6,294 nucleotides of DNA from Thermoplasmata archaeon (GTDB lineage: Archaea > Thermoplasmatota > SW-10-69-26). The notes below the pieces were generated by a model that saw only the letters and a list, made by a program, of their open reading frames with translations, had not been told where the DNA came from and did no database searches. Positions 5,241 through 6,294 of this stretch are shown here, piece after piece; the first letter of the stretch is position 1, and each line of letters starts with the position of its first letter. Where the stretch lies: NCBI GenBank assembly GCA_003561665.1, contig PWVY01000070.1, forward strand, positions 1 to 6,294, written 5' to 3'. Made by a program: the position numbers and the translations under genes.

Positions 5241-5317
5241 CGCTCAGGCGTGGCCGTTGGGAGGGGGGCGCGGTGACCTGGGCCGTGGGCTATGCTCTGG
5301 TCAATCGACACCCATGA
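5237..5317 (+). CDS. Candidate 26-aa small ORF coupled to the zinc-ribbon gene
   Basis: ATG 5237 overlaps the preceding stop in an ATGA junction. An AGGAG sequence (5224-5228) lies 8 nt upstream, the spacing expected of a ribosome binding site. The product starts MTLRRGRWEGG, continues with a mildly hydrophobic stretch (AVTWAVGYALV) and ends NRHP. The last 17 bases overlap the 3' end of the convergent MBL gene. AGGAG can also arise from the Arg-Glu-Glu codons of the upstream gene, so chance is possible. No family is recognised. Confidence 0.3.
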   Translation: MTLRRGRWEGGAVTWAVGYALVNRHP

Positions 5318-5930
5318 ACGAACGGAACGCCTCCAAGTCCCGCTTTTCCAGCGTGAAGTTCTCCTCTAACTCCTCCCCCAAGGACCGATGCGGCGCGGGC
5401 CCGTAGTCATGCCCTGGGTACACCGTCAAGGACGGATCCAGGGAAGGGATCACGTTCATCAGCGTATCCCACATCGCGTCAACATCCGCACCGGGAAGAT
5501 CCACCCGCCCGCAATCACCGATGAACAACGCATCCCCTGACAACAACGCCTCACCCGCCACCTCGAACGCAACGTGATCCCCCGCATGCCCCGGCGTGTG
5601 ATGCGCCACCACATCCACGCCCGCGATCGTCAACGACGCCCCATCCTTAGCCGGCACATCCACCTCCAACGATGAGTCCGGATGCGCCACCAACAACGCA
5701 TCCACCGCCTCACGGACCCGCCCCAACGCCGCGATGTGATCCCGATGCCCATGCGTTAGAACGACATGAGACACCTCCAACCCCTTCTCGTCCACCGTAT
5801 CCAACAAACGCTTCGGCTCGAAACCAGGATCCACGATCGCCCCAAGCCCCGCCTCCCGGCTCCCGAACACGTAACTGAAGTTCTCCATCGGTCCCAGCTT
5901 CAACTGCTCAAACACCAGGTCCTCAACCAT
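5301..5930 (-). CDS. Metallo-beta-lactamase-fold hydrolase, ETHE1/glyoxalase II-like
   Basis: A 209-aa MBL-fold enzyme with the full set of metal ligands: HGHRDH (60-65), His115 in HTPGHAGDH, Asp133 in SGDALF and His174 in YPGHDYG. The segment GDALFIGDCGRVDLPGAD resembles both ETHE1-type persulfide dioxygenases and glyoxalase II-like hydrolases; the long C-terminal glutathione-binding domain of true glyoxalase II is missing. It is therefore a cytosolic single-domain thioester hydrolase or persulfide dioxygenase, and the sequence cannot decide which. ATG 5930 is chosen over the in-frame GTG 5981. The fold begins at LVFEQLKLGPMENFSY, and the 17 extra residues are Gly/Trp-rich and atypical. An A/T tract (5957-5961) lies 27-31 nt upstream, suggesting a leaderless transcript. 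Its codons are G-ended, following the reversed strand skew of this end of the window. Confidence 0.88.
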   Translation of the reverse strand: MVEDLVFEQLKLGPMENFSYVFGSREAGLGAIVDPGFEPKRLLDTVDEKGLEVSHVVLTHGHRDHIAALGRVREAVDALLVAHPDSSLEVDVPAKDGASLTIAGVDVVAHHTPGHAGDHVAFEVAGEALLSGDALFIGDCGRVDLPGADVDAMWDTLMNVIPSLDPSLTVYPGHDYGPAPHRSLGEELEENFTLEKRDLEAFRSFMGVD

Positions 5931-5956
5931 CAACCCCCACACCCCCACCCCACGCC

Positions 5957-5961
5957 AAAAA
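5957..5961 (-). promoter_or_regulatory. Candidate promoter T-tract of the complete MBL gene
   Basis: GGTTTTTGG on the minus strand, with the T5 run 27-31 nt before ATG 5930. It stands out in an extremely G-rich (minus strand) upstream sequence. The position matches the T-tract of the E1 fusion gene. Confidence 0.28.
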
Positions 5962-6051
5962 CCCTCCCCCACAGGCACCACACGCTAGGAACCCAACGGT
6001 GAAACGCAAAAGAACACCCCCCACGATGCAACCGATGTGCTAACGGCCACC

Positions 6052-6057
6052 AAAAAA
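6052..6057 (+). promoter_or_regulatory. Candidate promoter A-tract of the partial MBL gene
   Basis: A run of six A, 22-27 nt before ATG 6079, in the 148-bp gap between the two divergent MBL genes. No ribosome binding site precedes that ATG, so a leaderless transcript is plausible. Evidence is positional only. Confidence 0.25.
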
Positions 6058-6078
6058 CACGGCCCCGAACGGCTCACC

Positions 6079-6294
6079 ATGAGCCGAAACCTCCTCACGA
6101 AACCCCTCGTACACGCCCACGCCTACCGCATCGGCACCACCCTCATCGACGCCGGCACACCCAACCACGCCACCCCCCTTCTCCAACACCTCGACACCCC
6201 CATCACGAACATCCTCCTCACCCACGCCCACGAAGACCACATCGGAGCCGCCCCCACCCTAGCCCAACAAGGCGCAACCCTCCACGCCCCCCCA
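6079..6294 (+). CDS. Metallo-beta-lactamase-fold hydrolase, N-terminal fragment cut by window edge
   Basis: 72 codons remain open to the window end. After MSRNLLTKPLVHAHAY comes the MBL strand pair IGTTLIDAGTP (18-28), then the metal motif THAHEDHIGAA (48-58), which holds the HxHxDH zinc signature. The rest of the fold lies outside the window, so the subfamily cannot be assigned. ATG 6079 is the most sensible start; an in-frame GTG at 6037 exists but adds residues without recognisable pattern. It is divergent from the complete MBL gene and not obviously a recent duplicate, since only the generic fold motifs agree. Third codon positions are almost all C, unlike the G-ended codons of plus-strand genes left of 5290. 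Confidence 0.82.
   Translation, partial: MSRNLLTKPLVHAHAYRIGTTLIDAGTPNHATPLLQHLDTPITNILLTHAHEDHIGAAPTLAQQGATLHAPP

Noticed and set aside
5931..5981. N-terminal extension of the complete MBL protein from GTG 5981
   Set aside because: The extra 17 residues are low-complexity and atypical; the fold starts right after ATG 5930, which has better upstream spacing to an A/T tract.
6040..6240. 66-codon minus-strand open frame near the right edge
   Set aside because: Val/Gly-rich shadow of the plus-strand MBL fragment, whose metal motif is clear.
1..6294. tRNA, rRNA, CRISPR array, insertion sequence or toxin-antitoxin module
   Set aside because: No cloverleaf-like, array-like, terminal-repeat or transposase signals were seen on reading both strands.

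Overview
The window looks archaeal, and most likely euryarchaeal. It carries an oapA-oapB-oapC cluster (GTPase, OapB/DUF2073, zinc-ribbon OapC), a set known as 'origin-associated' in haloarchaea and found across Euryarchaeota. It also carries a Hjc-type Holliday-junction resolvase and an archaeal HTH-plus-zinc-ribbon protein. Several starts have no usable ribosome binding site but an A/T tract about 25-30 nt upstream, as expected for leaderless archaeal transcripts. The resolvase has a long insertion that, from memory, resembles Thermoplasmatota homologues, so a GC-rich Thermoplasmatota relative is my best guess. I cannot confirm that without searches.

Layout. Positions 64-1503 (+) hold a three-domain fusion of a MoaD/ThiS/SAMP-type ubiquitin-like domain, a MoeB/ThiF/UbaA-type E1 and a rhodanese. 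Positions 1558-1776 (+) hold a second ubiquitin-like protein that lacks the terminal Gly-Gly. Convergent with it is the oapABC operon on the minus strand (3459 down to 1773). An intergenic region of 189 bp (3460-3648) separates oapA from the divergent hjc (3649-4206, +). hjc abuts the convergent gene for a YdjM-like membrane hydrolase (4207-4728, -). A 110-bp divergent promoter region precedes an HTH/zinc-ribbon gene (4839-5240, +), which may be coupled to a 26-codon ORF (5237-5317). Two divergent metallo-beta-lactamase-fold genes close the window: a complete ETHE1/glyoxalase-II-like gene (5301-5930, -) and a 5' fragment (6079-6294, +). No gene-free stretch exceeds 300 bp. I saw no tRNA, rRNA, CRISPR array or insertion sequence.

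How the genes fit together. The left side concerns sulfur activation: adenylation of a ubiquitin-like C terminus by the E1 and persulfide supply by the rhodanese, serving molybdopterin, tRNA thiolation or protein modification. The complete MBL protein at the right resembles persulfide dioxygenases and could belong to the same chemistry, though it is not in the same operon. The centre is information processing (oapABC, hjc, HTH/zinc ribbon). The most unusual points are the internal Gly-Gly of the fused ubiquitin-like domain, the GG-less neighbour, a recurring CGTTTTTCC-type intergenic motif (also reminiscent of origin recognition boxes next to oapA), and an abrupt GC-skew reversal near position 5290.
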